In this document: in pieces, positions 16,000 to 16,030 of the stretch
Layout: each line of letters begins with the position of its first letter
How positions within the stretch are numbered: position 1 is the first letter of the stretch
Source of the DNA: Fidelibacterota bacterium
Lineage (GTDB): Bacteria; Marinisomatota; Marinisomatia; SCGC-AAA003-L08; TMED6
Direction: 5' to 3'
Length of the DNA: 16,030 nt
Assembly: GCA_014239355.1 (NCBI GenBank)
Contig: JAAZYZ010000058.1
Location: 1 to 16,030, forward strand
Notes under the pieces: model-generated
Told to the model about the DNA's origin: nothing
The model's database searches: none
Seen by the model: only the letters and a program-made list of their open reading frames with translations
Made by a program: the position numbers and the translations under genes

Positions 16000-16030
16000 C
16001 TATAAAATCAACATTTAATGCCATAGCATC
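15980..16030 (-). CDS. Possible C-terminal tail of an upstream gene
   Basis: From the right edge one minus-strand frame stays open for 16 codons and ends with TAA at 15980-15982, giving the tail ...MALNVDFIGDCIEY. The other two minus frames are closed within the same stretch. If real, it would overlap the ABC ATPase start by about 11-20 bases, in keeping with the tight gene packing here. Too short to assign a product, and an open run of this length can occur by chance. Confidence 0.35.
   Translation of the reverse strand, partial: DAMALNVDFIGDCIEY

Overview
This is a strongly AT-rich (by eye roughly a quarter G+C), gene-dense bacterial chromosome segment. It has short intergenic gaps, many overlapping genes and few recognisable Shine-Dalgarno sequences. 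The gene content (DUF4159, DUF4175, a secreted 'asparagine synthetase B-like' protein, an outer-membrane-type TPR protein) points to a Gram-negative member of the Bacteroidetes/FCB assemblage. An uncultured marine lineage such as Marinimicrobia (SAR406) would fit, but that is inference from gene content and composition only. I see no rRNA, tRNA, CRISPR array, insertion sequence or phage gene.

Layout. (1) Positions 1-6348, all on the minus strand and read right to left: a secreted protein with a probable outer-membrane part, TPRs and a BamE/SmpA-like C-terminus; a Bcp-type peroxiredoxin; aspS; an intrinsic terminator; phoH; an acetyl-CoA acetyltransferase; and the bare start codon of one further gene. 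(2) Positions 6414-13375, plus strand: a tight four-gene operon of a DUF4159 protein, a 1122-residue DUF4175-like membrane and coiled-coil protein, a secreted TPR protein and a secreted 'asparagine synthetase B-like' protein with a Cys in a GATase-like setting. (3) Positions 13372-15999, minus strand: a three-gene ABC-2 exporter (two paralogous permeases and an ATPase), with the possible tail of another gene at the right edge.

The main discovery is at 4003-4563. The peroxiredoxin frame appears to stop after 77 codons, but the UGA falls exactly on the peroxidatic cysteine of the Bcp motif (TPG-[UGA]-VKQAC). The frame then continues for 108 more codons of clean Bcp sequence to a UAG inside the start of aspS. 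A compact GC-rich hairpin just after the UGA has the geometry of a bacterial SECIS element. I read the gene as a selenoprotein: a selenocysteine-containing Bcp with an added N-terminal membrane segment. An ORF caller would give a 77-residue fragment and leave about 310 bases apparently non-coding.

How the genes may work together. The plus-strand operon looks like one envelope-associated assembly: a coiled-coil inner-membrane scaffold, a TPR partner and two secreted proteins with possibly related GATase1-like folds, one with a Cys and one with an Asp at the equivalent position. Related cassettes are often found near MoxR/DUF58/Bat genes, but none are in this window. The left minus-strand genes combine housekeeping functions (aspS, phoH, thiolase) with redox defence and an envelope protein.
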